Positions 8,169-14,672 of a DNA stretch of 20,704 nucleotides are shown in pieces. A program made the translations under genes and the position numbers. A model generated the notes under the pieces. It ran no database searches. It saw only the letters and a list, made by a program, of their open reading frames with translations, and was not told where the DNA came from. Numbering within the stretch: position 1 is the stretch's first letter; each line of letters opens with the position of its first letter. Source of the stretch: Kitasatospora phosalacinea (lineage in GTDB: Bacteria > Actinomycetota > Actinomycetes > Streptomycetales > Streptomycetaceae). The stretch is from assembly GCF_000717185.1 (NCBI RefSeq), contig NZ_JNYE01000124.1, positions 1-20,704 of the forward strand. The letters are read 5' to 3'.

Positions 8169-8188
8169 CCGCGGCGTTACCGCCGCGG
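8169..8188 (-). terminator. Terminator hairpin after the lpqW-like gene
   Basis: An 8-bp perfect stem (8169-8176 pairs with 8181-8188) with the loop TTAC starts 4 nt after the TAA stop of the minus-strand lipoprotein gene. There is no U-run. It separates this gene from the importer operon. Confidence 0.6.
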
Positions 8189-8191
8189 TTG

Positions 8192-9928
8192 TTACTTCAC
8201 GAAGCCGATGTTCTCGTACACGACATCGCCGAGCCCGGCGGCGCCGATGTTGGCGAGTTCCTTGCGCACCCCGTAGATGGCCGGGCGCTGGTACAGCGGG
8301 ACGAGACCTGCGACCTGCCAGGCCTCCGAGTCGGCGCGGTTGAGCGCCGCGGTCTCCTCGTCGACGGTGTCGGCCTTGGCGGCGTCCGCCATCGCCTTGT
8401 CCAGCGCCTTGCTGCCGACCTGGGCCCAGTTGGAGCCGGAGTCCTGCTGGAAGGTGCTGATCGAGTTGGAGACCGGGAAGGGCGTGCCCAGCAGGGAGAA
8501 GGAGGTCAGGTCGAAGTCGTGCTTGTAGACGTAGCCGTCGAAGTACTCGCCGGCCGGCACGGACTTGACCTGGACGGTCACCCCGACCGCGGCGAGCATC
8601 CGGGTGACCTCCTCGCTCTCGTTCTCCGCCAGGTTGTTCGCGGCCGGCGCCACGTAGCGCAGCACCAGCTCCTTGCCGTCCTTGCTGCGGACGCCGTCGG
8701 GCCCCGGCTTCCAGCCCAGCGCGTCCAGGGTGGCCCTCGCGGCGTTCGGGTCGAAGCGGCTCAGGCCGTTGGAGTTGTCCTGGTAGCCGTGCTGGGAGGG
8801 CACCAGGAAGTGGTTGTTCATCGGCACGTACGGCCAGTCCAGGCCGGCCAGGTCGGTGCGGGTGATTTCGGCCCGGTCGATCGCCTGGACCAGCGCCTGG
8901 CGCAGCCGGGCGTCCTCCAGCAGCGGGCTCCTGCCGTTGAGTACCAGGTGCCGCAGGTTGGGGCCGCCGGCCCGGCGGACCTCGCCGCCCTCGGTGGACC
9001 GGATCAGCTCGTAGCCCTCGGTGTTGGGGCCGTTGTTGTAGAAGTCGATCTCGCCCGCGGCGAAGGCCTGCGGCATCGCGTCGGTGTCGTACGCCTTGAA
9101 GACGATCCGGTCCAGCAGCGGCTTGTCACCCCACCAGTCCGGGTCGGCGACCGCGGTGACGGTGCGCGCCCCGGGGTCCAGCGCGCCCAGCTCGAAGGGG
9201 CCCGCGGTGACCGGGATGCGGTTCTTGAAGGAGGTGTTGAACAGCTCGGGGGAGGAGACGTACTTCGCGGGCAGCAGCGGGGCGTTGCCGGCGTTGTTGA
9301 ACATCGCCTGCCACTCCGAGTACGGCTCCTTGAAGGTCATCACGGCCTGGAAGTCGTCCTGGCCGCGGACCACGCTCTCCACCTGGTCGAAGCCGTTGGT
9401 GGTGGCGGTCTTGTACCCCGGGTCCCGCCCGTTCAGCGCCTGCCAGTTGGCCTGCAGGTCGCGCCAGGTGATCGGGGCGCCGTCGGACCAGTGGGCCTTC
9501 GGGTTGAGCGTCCACACCACGACCTGCCTGCCCTGCCGCTGCTCGCTCTCCGCGTCGAGCAGGAAGGCCGGGTTGGGGGTCTGCACGCCGCCCGCGTCGG
9601 AGCGCCAGAAGGTCGGCAGCAGCGACTTGACCACGTCGTTGGTGGACGCCTCGGAGCCGTCCGCCTGGACCGGGTTCCACTGGGTGGAGTACTGGTCGAT
9701 CGCCCAGGTCAGGGTGCCGCCCCGGCGCAGGTCGTCGCGCGGGCGGGCGTTCATCTCCTGCTGGGTCATCCGGGGCGCGTCCCCGCCCGCCGCCGCTGCC
9801 GCCCGGCCGGGCCCGCCGCCGGCGGCGGAGCCCGCGGTGGAACTGCAGGAGCACAGCGCGAGGGACAGCGCCGCCACCGTGGCGGTCAGGGCGAGCGGGA
9901 GGAAGCGGGGTCTCGGCACGCGGCACAT
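8192..9928 (-). CDS. Orphan family-5 substrate-binding lipoprotein, possibly LpqW-like
   Basis: This 578-aa lipoprotein has an N-terminal hydrophobic segment (residues 10-26) ending in LCSC, with C28 as the likely lipidated residue, then a Ser/Ala/Gly-rich linker. From about residue 65 (RRGGTLTWAIDQYSTQWNP) it has the SBP_bac_5 fold of peptide-binding proteins, with HWSDGAPITWRDLQANWQ and DARLRQALVQAIDRAEIT as typical segments. It is monocistronic: a hairpin follows the stop, and the neighbouring permeases have their own binding protein and promoter region. Mycobacterial LpqW, a binding-protein-like factor in phosphatidylinositol mannoside/lipomannan synthesis, is likewise an orphan family-5 lipoprotein near mshB; the equivalence is inferred from context. 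It could instead supply an alternative peptide specificity to the adjacent importer. The ATG at 9928 lacks a good SD site, so the start is less certain. Confidence 0.88.
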   Translation of the reverse strand: MCRVPRPRFLPLALTATVAALSLALCSCSSTAGSAAGGGPGRAAAAAGGDAPRMTQQEMNARPRDDLRRGGTLTWAIDQYSTQWNPVQADGSEASTNDVVKSLLPTFWRSDAGGVQTPNPAFLLDAESEQRQGRQVVVWTLNPKAHWSDGAPITWRDLQANWQALNGRDPGYKTATTNGFDQVESVVRGQDDFQAVMTFKEPYSEWQAMFNNAGNAPLLPAKYVSSPELFNTSFKNRIPVTAGPFELGALDPGARTVTAVADPDWWGDKPLLDRIVFKAYDTDAMPQAFAAGEIDFYNNGPNTEGYELIRSTEGGEVRRAGGPNLRHLVLNGRSPLLEDARLRQALVQAIDRAEITRTDLAGLDWPYVPMNNHFLVPSQHGYQDNSNGLSRFDPNAARATLDALGWKPGPDGVRSKDGKELVLRYVAPAANNLAENESEEVTRMLAAVGVTVQVKSVPAGEYFDGYVYKHDFDLTSFSLLGTPFPVSNSISTFQQDSGSNWAQVGSKALDKAMADAAKADTVDEETAALNRADSEAWQVAGLVPLYQRPAIYGVRKELANIGAAGLGDVVYENIGFVK

Positions 9929-10055
9929 CTTGCGTACCGGCGAACTGACTTGTCGACCTGCGGCGGATCAAGGATTGGTAACGCGACGTGGCCGCGCGGT
10001 TGCGGCGTCCGTTTCGTCCTGTTCCGTGACGCCAGTGGCGAGGACTCGCCAGCGG

Positions 10056-10092
10056 GCCGGGCCGGGGCGCCCGTCCAGCGCCCCGGCCCGGC
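10056..10092 (-). terminator. Terminator hairpin after the repeat-rich membrane protein gene
   Basis: A perfect 14-bp GC-only stem (10056-10069 pairs with 10079-10092) with a 9-nt loop lies 18 nt beyond the minus-strand stop codon at 10111. Its strength and position suit an intrinsic terminator of the U-less actinomycete type. Confidence 0.75.
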
Positions 10093-10110
10093 AACCCGGT
10101 TGACGGGGCG

Positions 10111-12522
10111 TCAGGCCGGGATCTTGACCGTGCGCTCCTTGCCGGTCTTGGTGACGCCCTGGCCGATCGCGTCGGCCACGTCCTGGGTGGTGACCGGCAC
10201 CTGCTGGCCGTTCTTGGTGGTCCTCACCTTGTCGAAGACGGTGCCGACCGCGGACGCCAGCTGGTCCATGTCCCACTTCAGCACCACGTTGCCGGTCGCG
10301 TCCGGCACCAGCGTCAGCGCCCGGGAGGCCGTGTTGGGGCCGAAGGAGAACTGGTGGGTGCCCGACACCACCGTGACCTTGCCCGCGAGCACCTGCTTGC
10401 CCAGGCCGTCGGCGGCGGCCTGCAGCACGTCCTGGCCGACCTTCGGCTGGGCGTCGGCGACCGGCAGCACCACCTCGGCGTCCGGCTTCCCGGCCGCCCG
10501 GCCGCGGTACGCCTGCTCCACCAGGGCGACGGCCGCCGCCGAGTCCAGCGCCTTGCCGCCGGTGCCCGGCACCACCTCGGCGCCCCCGTCGGTGAACCGG
10601 ACGTAGCCCTCCTGCAGGCTCTGCCCGGACTTCGCGCCCAGGTCGTCCAGCGCCACCTTCAGCTTCGCCCGGTCGACCCGCACCTGCGGCTCGACCGCCT
10701 TGGCGTTGCCGGTCAGCGAACCCAGCACCTCGACCGGGTTGTAGCTGTGTTCGGTCAGCGCGTCCACCGTCGCCGTGGTGTCGAAGCTCAGGCCGGCGCT
10801 CGCCGGGTCCAGGGTGACCGACCGGTCGCCGATCTTCAGCCGGACCGGCTGCTGCCCGACCTTGGCCACCGTGCCGTCCAGCACCTTCACGGCCTGGTCG
10901 CGGGAGTCGCCGCCGATGTCGGTGCCCAGCACCGTGGTGCCCTTCGGGATGTCCGACTGGTTCATCATCAGGCCCGCGCCGTACGCCGCCGCACCCAGGA
11001 ACAGCACGCCGCCGAGACCGGTCACCACCAGCTTCTTGCCGCGGCCGCCCTTCTTCTTGGCGGACGACGCGGCGGGGGCGGCCGGGGCTGCCGGGGCGGC
11101 GGGCGCGGCCGTCGGCCCGCCGGCCGGCGGCTGGGCGGCCGGGGCCTGCTCGCGCTTGGGCGCGGCCGCCCGCGGACCGCCCGGGAACGGCTGCGCGGCG
11201 GGCTGGTCGGCGAACCGGCCGCCGCCGTCGCCACCGGTCGCCGGACGGGGCTTGGCGCCGTCCGCGAACGGGTCGGCGAAGGGGTCGTCCGCGGAGCCCG
11301 GGGCCTTCAGGAACAGCTGGGTGGTCGGCGGGTCGGCGAACAGTTGCGTGGTCGGCGGGTCCGCGAACAGCTGGGTGGTCGGCGGGTCCGGTATGCCGGC
11401 GCCCGGGGCCGGCTCCTCGCCGGTGACCGGGTCGAAGCCGCCGATCTGGGTGTCCTCCGGCTCCCCGGCGGCGGCCCGCGGCGGCAGGCCGCCGCCGGGC
11501 TGCGGGGACGCCGCGAACGGGTCCTGGGAGGGCTGGCCGCCGGGGTGCGGCTGCCCGCCGGGGTGCGGCTGGGCGAACGGGTCCTGCGGGGCGGCCGCGA
11601 AGGGGTCCTGCGGGGCCGCGAACGGGTCACCGGCTGCGGCGGCGGGGGGCTGCGGCCGGGCGAACGGGTCCTGGGAGGCGGCCGCGAAGGGGTCCTGCGG
11701 GGCGGACCGCGGGCCGTCGGGGAACTGCTCCCGGGCGCTCCGGGGCTGCGGGGACGCCGCGAACGGGTTCTGCGGGGCGGCCGCGAAGGGGTCCTGCGGG
11801 GGCGCCGCGAACGGATCCTGGGGGGACGCCGCGAACGGGTCGCGTCCCGCCGCGGCGGGACGCTCGTCCTGGCGCGGCAGCGGGTGGCCGCCGGTGCGGG
11901 AGGACGCCGCCGGGTCGGCCGGGGCGAACGGCGAGGCGGGCGCGCCGGACGGGCGCGGGGCTGCCTGCGGGGCGCCCGCGGAGGGCTGCGGGGCGGCCCG
12001 GTCGGGCCCGGCCGGGGCCGCGGGGGCGGCGGCCGCCGGGGCGGACTCCTGGCGGCCCTTCTGGCGCGGCTTGAACCACTCGCCGGTGGACTCCGACTCG
12101 GAGGGCTTCGCGCCCGGCCGGGGCGCGGTCGGCTCCTGCCACTCCGGCGGCAGGTTCGGCGGGGTCGCGGTGCGGCCCCCGGCGTCCATCACGCCGAGCA
12201 CCGGGTCACCGGCGCCGCCGCGGTGGCGCGGGCCGGACGGCTCCGCGGGCTTCTCGTCCTTGACCTTGCTCTGCACCACGACCGGCGGGATCGGCCGCGA
12301 ACCGGGGATGTTGATCCGCACCCGGGTGGTCAGCGTGGTCTCCGTCGTCTTCGGCGCGTCGGCCCCGTCGGGGCGCGCGCCGGGCGCGGGCCGTCCGGCG
12401 GCAGGGTCCGCGCCGATCCCACCGGGCACGCCGGTGCCGTACGGCGGGGTGCCCGACGGGTACGCGTCGGGGGCGCCGCGGCGGGGCTGCGGGTGGGCGT
12501 TGTCAGATTCGCGGCTGCTCAA
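10111..12522 (-). CDS. Proline-rich, repeat-containing membrane protein with external peptidoglycan-binding-like region
   Basis: This 803-aa protein has three parts. Residues 1 to ~485 are Pro/Ala/Gly-rich, low-complexity and probably cytoplasmic. They include a short conserved-looking stretch (TRVRINIPGSRPIPPVVVQS), nine DPFA plus one NPFA motifs at about 228-337, three tandem DPPTTQLFA units at about 377-404, and DPFADPFA near 415. A basic patch (KKKGGRGKK) precedes one membrane helix (about 496-516, LVVTGLGGVLFLGAAAYGAG). The external ~285 residues resemble two PG_binding_4 units, as found before VanW or YkuD domains, but neither of those catalytic domains is present. The start is TTG at 12522 with GGAG 10 nt upstream. 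A hairpin after the stop and one upstream suggest a separate transcript. The function is unknown; a role linking cytoplasmic partners to the cell wall is inference. Confidence 0.82.
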   Translation of the reverse strand: MSSRESDNAHPQPRRGAPDAYPSGTPPYGTGVPGGIGADPAAGRPAPGARPDGADAPKTTETTLTTRVRINIPGSRPIPPVVVQSKVKDEKPAEPSGPRHRGGAGDPVLGVMDAGGRTATPPNLPPEWQEPTAPRPGAKPSESESTGEWFKPRQKGRQESAPAAAAPAAPAGPDRAAPQPSAGAPQAAPRPSGAPASPFAPADPAASSRTGGHPLPRQDERPAAAGRDPFAASPQDPFAAPPQDPFAAAPQNPFAASPQPRSAREQFPDGPRSAPQDPFAAASQDPFARPQPPAAAAGDPFAAPQDPFAAAPQDPFAQPHPGGQPHPGGQPSQDPFAASPQPGGGLPPRAAAGEPEDTQIGGFDPVTGEEPAPGAGIPDPPTTQLFADPPTTQLFADPPTTQLFLKAPGSADDPFADPFADGAKPRPATGGDGGGRFADQPAAQPFPGGPRAAAPKREQAPAAQPPAGGPTAAPAAPAAPAAPAASSAKKKGGRGKKLVVTGLGGVLFLGAAAYGAGLMMNQSDIPKGTTVLGTDIGGDSRDQAVKVLDGTVAKVGQQPVRLKIGDRSVTLDPASAGLSFDTTATVDALTEHSYNPVEVLGSLTGNAKAVEPQVRVDRAKLKVALDDLGAKSGQSLQEGYVRFTDGGAEVVPGTGGKALDSAAAVALVEQAYRGRAAGKPDAEVVLPVADAQPKVGQDVLQAAADGLGKQVLAGKVTVVSGTHQFSFGPNTASRALTLVPDATGNVVLKWDMDQLASAVGTVFDKVRTTKNGQQVPVTTQDVADAIGQGVTKTGKERTVKIPA
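11311..11391 (-). repeat. Three tandem 27-bp repeats encoding DPPTTQLFA
   Basis: Three adjacent 27-bp units (11311-11337, 11338-11364, 11365-11391) differ at only a few positions. On the minus strand they encode DPPTTQLF with Ala or Leu following. They lie in the cytoplasmic low-complexity part of the 803-aa membrane protein. Confidence 0.9.
11509..11841 (-). repeat. Imperfect repeat tract encoding DPFA motifs
   Basis: A degenerate array of units of about 15-27 bp encodes nine DPFA and one NPFA tetrapeptides separated by short A/P/Q/S linkers (for example DPFAAAPQ, DPFAASPQ, DPFARPQ). Spacing is irregular and one longer insert interrupts the array, so it is a protein-level repeat region and not a clean tandem DNA repeat. 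Confidence 0.8.
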
Positions 12523-12815
12523 TGCTGCTCTGCTCCGGGTTCGCGGCCGGGCCGGCCGGGCCGTCCGCTGGGTATGGGGCGGGTGACAGCCGGACGACGG
12601 CGTGCGGCGTGCGGCGGGCCGACCTGCCCCGGGGACTCAGCTGTTCACGTGTCGGCTGCGGCGAGCGCCCCGCCACGCGAGTGGTGCCGAAGCTACCCTC
12701 CGGCCCGGCCGGGCCGGACAGGGGGGTGGCCCGCCGGGGCACCACCTTACCGACAAGGCTTCCGGGCCGTCGGGCGACCGGTGGATCCGGTTGGTCCGGA
12801 TCGTCCCGGTACGTG
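12523..12815. other. 293-bp intergenic region upstream of the repeat-rich membrane protein
   Basis: No convincing gene lies here; overlapping frames are composition artefacts. It contains a hairpin after the upstream gene (12784-12802). Two weak minus-strand -10-like hexamers, TAAGGT (12749-12744) and TAGCTT (12695-12690), have no good -35 partner. One may start the transcript of the 803-aa protein gene. Confidence 0.5.
12784..12802 (-). terminator. Hairpin after the DUF6113-like gene
   Basis: GATCCGG (12784-12790) pairs perfectly with CCGGATC (12796-12802) across a 5-nt loop, 13 nt after the minus-strand stop at 12816. The stem is only 7 bp, so this is a modest candidate terminator. Confidence 0.45.
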
Positions 12816-13280
12816 CTAGCGGTCGCCGTCCTTGACGGTCCGTCGGGGCTCCGGCGCCGGTGCGCCGAACAGGAACCCGGAGCGGGTCGGCAGGGTCGCG
12901 CAGACCACCCCGAGCAGCGCGCCGCCGAACAGGTACAGGTACGCGGACGCCGTCGCGGAGAGCACCAGGTCACCCTCCGGCCGGGGCGCCAGCAGCACCG
13001 CCAGCACCACGAACCAGCCGCCCAGCGCGCACCCCGCGCCGAGCTTGGTGCCGGTCGCCCGCAGCCCCCCGTAGAACAGCCCGCCGCAGGCCGCCAGGGC
13101 CAGGACCACGCCGAAGCCGCCCCACAGGGTCTGCACGAAAGCTCCGCACACCGAGACCGCGGCACCGAGCAGGAACAGCACGACGTACGCGGCGATCCGC
13201 GGGCCGCGCGGCGGCAGCGGCTCGGCCAGGCGCTGCCCGCGGGTGCCGAGCAGGACGTGCAGGACCTCCAGCGGCCTCAC
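12816..13280 (-). CDS. Small multi-pass membrane protein downstream of mshB (probably DUF6113)
   Basis: This 154-aa protein has four or five predicted membrane helices ([74 protein letters not shown]) and a short Pro/Arg-rich cytoplasmic-type tail. Its GTG start overlaps the mshB stop by 4 bp (GTGA), a clear sign of translational coupling. The position, length and topology match the membrane protein commonly found after mshB in streptomycetes, which I recall as DUF6113. In Mycobacterium tuberculosis a small membrane protein gene (Rv1171) also follows mshB. No catalytic motif is visible. A link to mycothiol metabolism is suggested only by coupling and synteny. Confidence 0.85.
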   Translation of the reverse strand: MRPLEVLHVLLGTRGQRLAEPLPPRGPRIAAYVVLFLLGAAVSVCGAFVQTLWGGFGVVLALAACGGLFYGGLRATGTKLGAGCALGGWFVVLAVLLAPRPEGDLVLSATASAYLYLFGGALLGVVCATLPTRSGFLFGAPAPEPRRTVKDGDR

Positions 13281-14164
13281 AGCTCCACCCCCGCGAACAG
13301 GTCGGTCTCCGGGACGCCGGGGCCGAGCGCGCCGCGCACCAGCTCGTAGTGCTCGGCGGCCAGCAGCGGCTGCCCGAGGTTGTTGCTGAGTGCGAAGTGG
13401 CGGCCGGCCACGGTGATCTGGGTCGCGTGCGCCCGCATCGCGGCGGCCTTCGCCGCGGCGTGCGCGGCGTTGTCCAGGACGGTGGTGACCAGCCGGTCGT
13501 CCACCACGCCCGGGACCTGGTCGACCGGAGCGGTGCCCGGGAACGGCGCCTCGGCGGCGGTCTCCGCCAGCGCGGCCTCGATCACCGAGCGGGGCATCCG
13601 GTTGTAGTAGACCTTGGCGATCCGCCAGGGCTCGCCCAGCTCCGGGCGGAACGCCGGGTCGGCGGCCAGCTCGTGGCCGCGCAGCGCCACCCGGTGCGCC
13701 TGGATGTGGTCGGGGTGGCCGTAGCCGCCGTTCTCGTCGTACGTCACCAGCACCTGCGGCCGGACCTCGCGGATCACCCCGGCCAGCAGGCCGGCCGCCT
13801 CGTCCACGTCCGCCCGCCAGAAGCAGGACGGGTCGTCGTTGTCCGCGACGCCCATCATCCCGGAGTCCCGCCAGCGGCCCGCGCCGCCCAGGAAGCGGTG
13901 GTCGGTGACGCCCAACTCGCGCATCGCGGCGGCGAGTTCGCCGATCCGGTACTCGCCCAGGGTGTTGTCGCGGTCCTGCGCCAGGTGCGCCAGCTCCGGC
14001 GGGATCACCTCGCCGCCCTCGCCCAGCGTGCAGGTCACCAGCGTGACCCGGACGCCCTCGGCCGCGTACCGGGCCATGGTCGAGCCGTTGTTGATCGACT
14101 CGTCGTCGGGGTGGGCGTGCACCAGCAGCAGCCCGCGCGCGTCGGCCGGGGGTACGGAGGTCAT
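13277..14164 (-). CDS. mshB: N-acetyl-1-D-myo-inosityl-2-amino-2-deoxy-alpha-D-glucopyranoside deacetylase MshB
   Basis: MshB removes the acetyl group from GlcNAc-Ins to give GlcN-Ins, the second committed step of mycothiol synthesis in the actinobacterial cytoplasm. The 295-aa protein belongs to the PIG-L/LmbE zinc deacetylases. The motif HAHPDDES supplies H18 and D21 as zinc ligands and D20 as the likely catalytic base. The second motif GYGHPDHIQ supplies H150 and H153, matching the H144/H147 pair of the M. tuberculosis enzyme. The frame is open upstream, but the ATG at 14164 ([11 protein letters not shown]) gives the expected length. It lacks a usable SD; a TAAGCT hexamer 7 nt upstream suggests a leaderless message. 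The stop overlaps the GTG of the following membrane protein gene. Confidence 0.95.
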   Translation of the reverse strand: MTSVPPADARGLLLVHAHPDDESINNGSTMARYAAEGVRVTLVTCTLGEGGEVIPPELAHLAQDRDNTLGEYRIGELAAAMRELGVTDHRFLGGAGRWRDSGMMGVADNDDPSCFWRADVDEAAGLLAGVIREVRPQVLVTYDENGGYGHPDHIQAHRVALRGHELAADPAFRPELGEPWRIAKVYYNRMPRSVIEAALAETAAEAPFPGTAPVDQVPGVVDDRLVTTVLDNAAHAAAKAAAMRAHATQITVAGRHFALSNNLGQPLLAAEHYELVRGALGPGVPETDLFAGVEL

Positions 14165-14171
14165 GCCTGGC

Positions 14172-14177
14172 AGCTTA
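14172..14177 (-). promoter_or_regulatory. Candidate -10 box for leaderless mshB
   Basis: On the minus strand TAAGCT ends exactly 7 nt before the mshB ATG, so transcription would begin at or next to the A of the start codon. No SD-like sequence is present at a usable distance and no -35 is recognisable. The terminator hairpin of the upstream gene lies 7 bp further upstream. Confidence 0.45.
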
Positions 14178-14184
14178 GACCGAC

Positions 14185-14218
14185 CGGCCCGCCCGGAGGG
14201 GACGCCCCGGGCGGGCCG
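14185..14218 (-). terminator. Terminator hairpin between the 64-aa membrane protein gene and mshB
   Basis: A perfect 12-bp GC stem (14185-14196 pairs with 14207-14218) encloses a 10-nt loop. It begins 15 nt after the stop of the 64-aa gene and ends 20 nt before mshB. It probably separates the two transcripts. Confidence 0.65.
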
Positions 14219-14233
14219 CACGCGTGCGCCGGG

Positions 14234-14428
14234 TCAGAGGTTCAGCCCGTTGAGCATCCCGGCCAGGTTGGCCGTCACCTGCTGGATCGACGGCGCGATC
14301 GAGCTGCCCGCCAGGTAGAAGCCGAGCAGCGCGCACACCAGCGCGTGGCTCAGTTTCAGGTTCGACCGGCGGACCAGGACCACGACCACGACCAGCATCA
14401 GCAGGACGGCGGAGACGGACAAAGCCAT
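14234..14428 (-). CDS. Small hypothetical membrane protein (64 aa)
   Basis: This short gene encodes an N-terminal hydrophobic helix (residues 4-20, SVSAVLLMLVVVVVLV), a basic turn (RRSNLKLSH), and a second hydrophobic/amphipathic stretch (ALVCALLGFYLAGSSIAP) ending in a polar, Asn/Gln-containing tail. It is probably a two-segment membrane protein. The ATG at 14428 is preceded by GAGGAAGG at a rather long spacing of 12 nt. It is first in the minus-strand cluster and diverges from the S9 peptidase gene, with 244 bp between the two starts. A strong hairpin after its stop suggests its own short transcript. I do not recognise the family. The well-formed helix, SD and terminator argue that it is real. 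Confidence 0.68.
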   Translation of the reverse strand: MALSVSAVLLMLVVVVVLVRRSNLKLSHALVCALLGFYLAGSSIAPSIQQVTANLAGMLNGLNL

Positions 14429-14659
14429 GACGGCTCACACCCTTCCTCGGGTGCGCGGCCCCGGGGACGGGGCAGCGGGGGGAACGATGGTCAACTGATA
14501 CCCGATCAGTGACGCCCGGATGACTTTCCGTGACCCCTCCCGGGGTGTCGCGCCGCACGTCCGGACCCGCTCCGTCCCCGGTCAGCGGCCCTCCGAACGG
14601 CCGTACGCCGCCGTACGGGTGAGCTGCGCCGAACGGGTGGCCGGACGCGGCCGGAGCCG

Positions 14660-14665
14660 TAGGGT
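14660..14665 (+). promoter_or_regulatory. Candidate -10 box for the leaderless S9 peptidase gene
   Basis: TAGGGT, a full match to the streptomycete TAGRRT -10 consensus, ends 7 nt before the ATG at 14673. The only SD-like purine run (GGAG, 14653-14656) is 16 nt upstream, too far to work. There is no clear -35. A leaderless transcript is the simplest reading. Confidence 0.55.
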
Positions 14666-14672
14666 CAGCCCC

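Larger units (their letters stand above)
7696..8191. other. 496-bp intergenic regulatory region upstream of the peptide-import operon
   Basis: No convincing gene is visible in this stretch, which is clearly less GC-rich than its surroundings. It holds the leader of the minus-strand importer operon, a candidate promoter at 7757-7785, three copies of an ACTCTTG motif, and five TGTCCG/CGGACA hexamers including the palindrome 8042-8060. It also has a purine-rich SD-like sequence with a 9-codon mini-ORF (7782-7811, minus). The terminator of the lpqW-like gene (8169-8188) is at its right end. Confidence 0.7.

Noticed and set aside
8189..10606. 805-residue plus-strand frame opposite the lpqW-like gene
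   Set aside because: It spans two unrelated genes and an intergenic gap, has no recognisable motif, and its composition is that of an antisense shadow.
11509..11841. Repeat tract considered as a CRISPR-like or mobile repeat array
   Set aside because: Units are in frame, vary in length, and encode a DPFA protein repeat; there are no constant repeats with unique spacers.
10354..12819. Long plus-strand frames (821 and 603 residues) opposite the 803-aa membrane protein
   Set aside because: Arg/Gly-rich composition mirrors the Pro/Ala-rich gene. The minus-strand frame has a membrane helix, a recognisable external domain and a terminator, which these lack.
12503..13165. 220-residue minus-strand frame overlapping the DUF6113-like gene
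   Set aside because: It is an alternate frame of a membrane protein gene that is coupled to mshB by a GTGA overlap; its Arg/Pro/Cys-rich sequence has no features of its own.
14520..14672. N-terminal extension of the S9 peptidase to 14520
   Set aside because: The added residues do not resemble the family, and a TAGGGT box sits 7 nt before the ATG at 14673.
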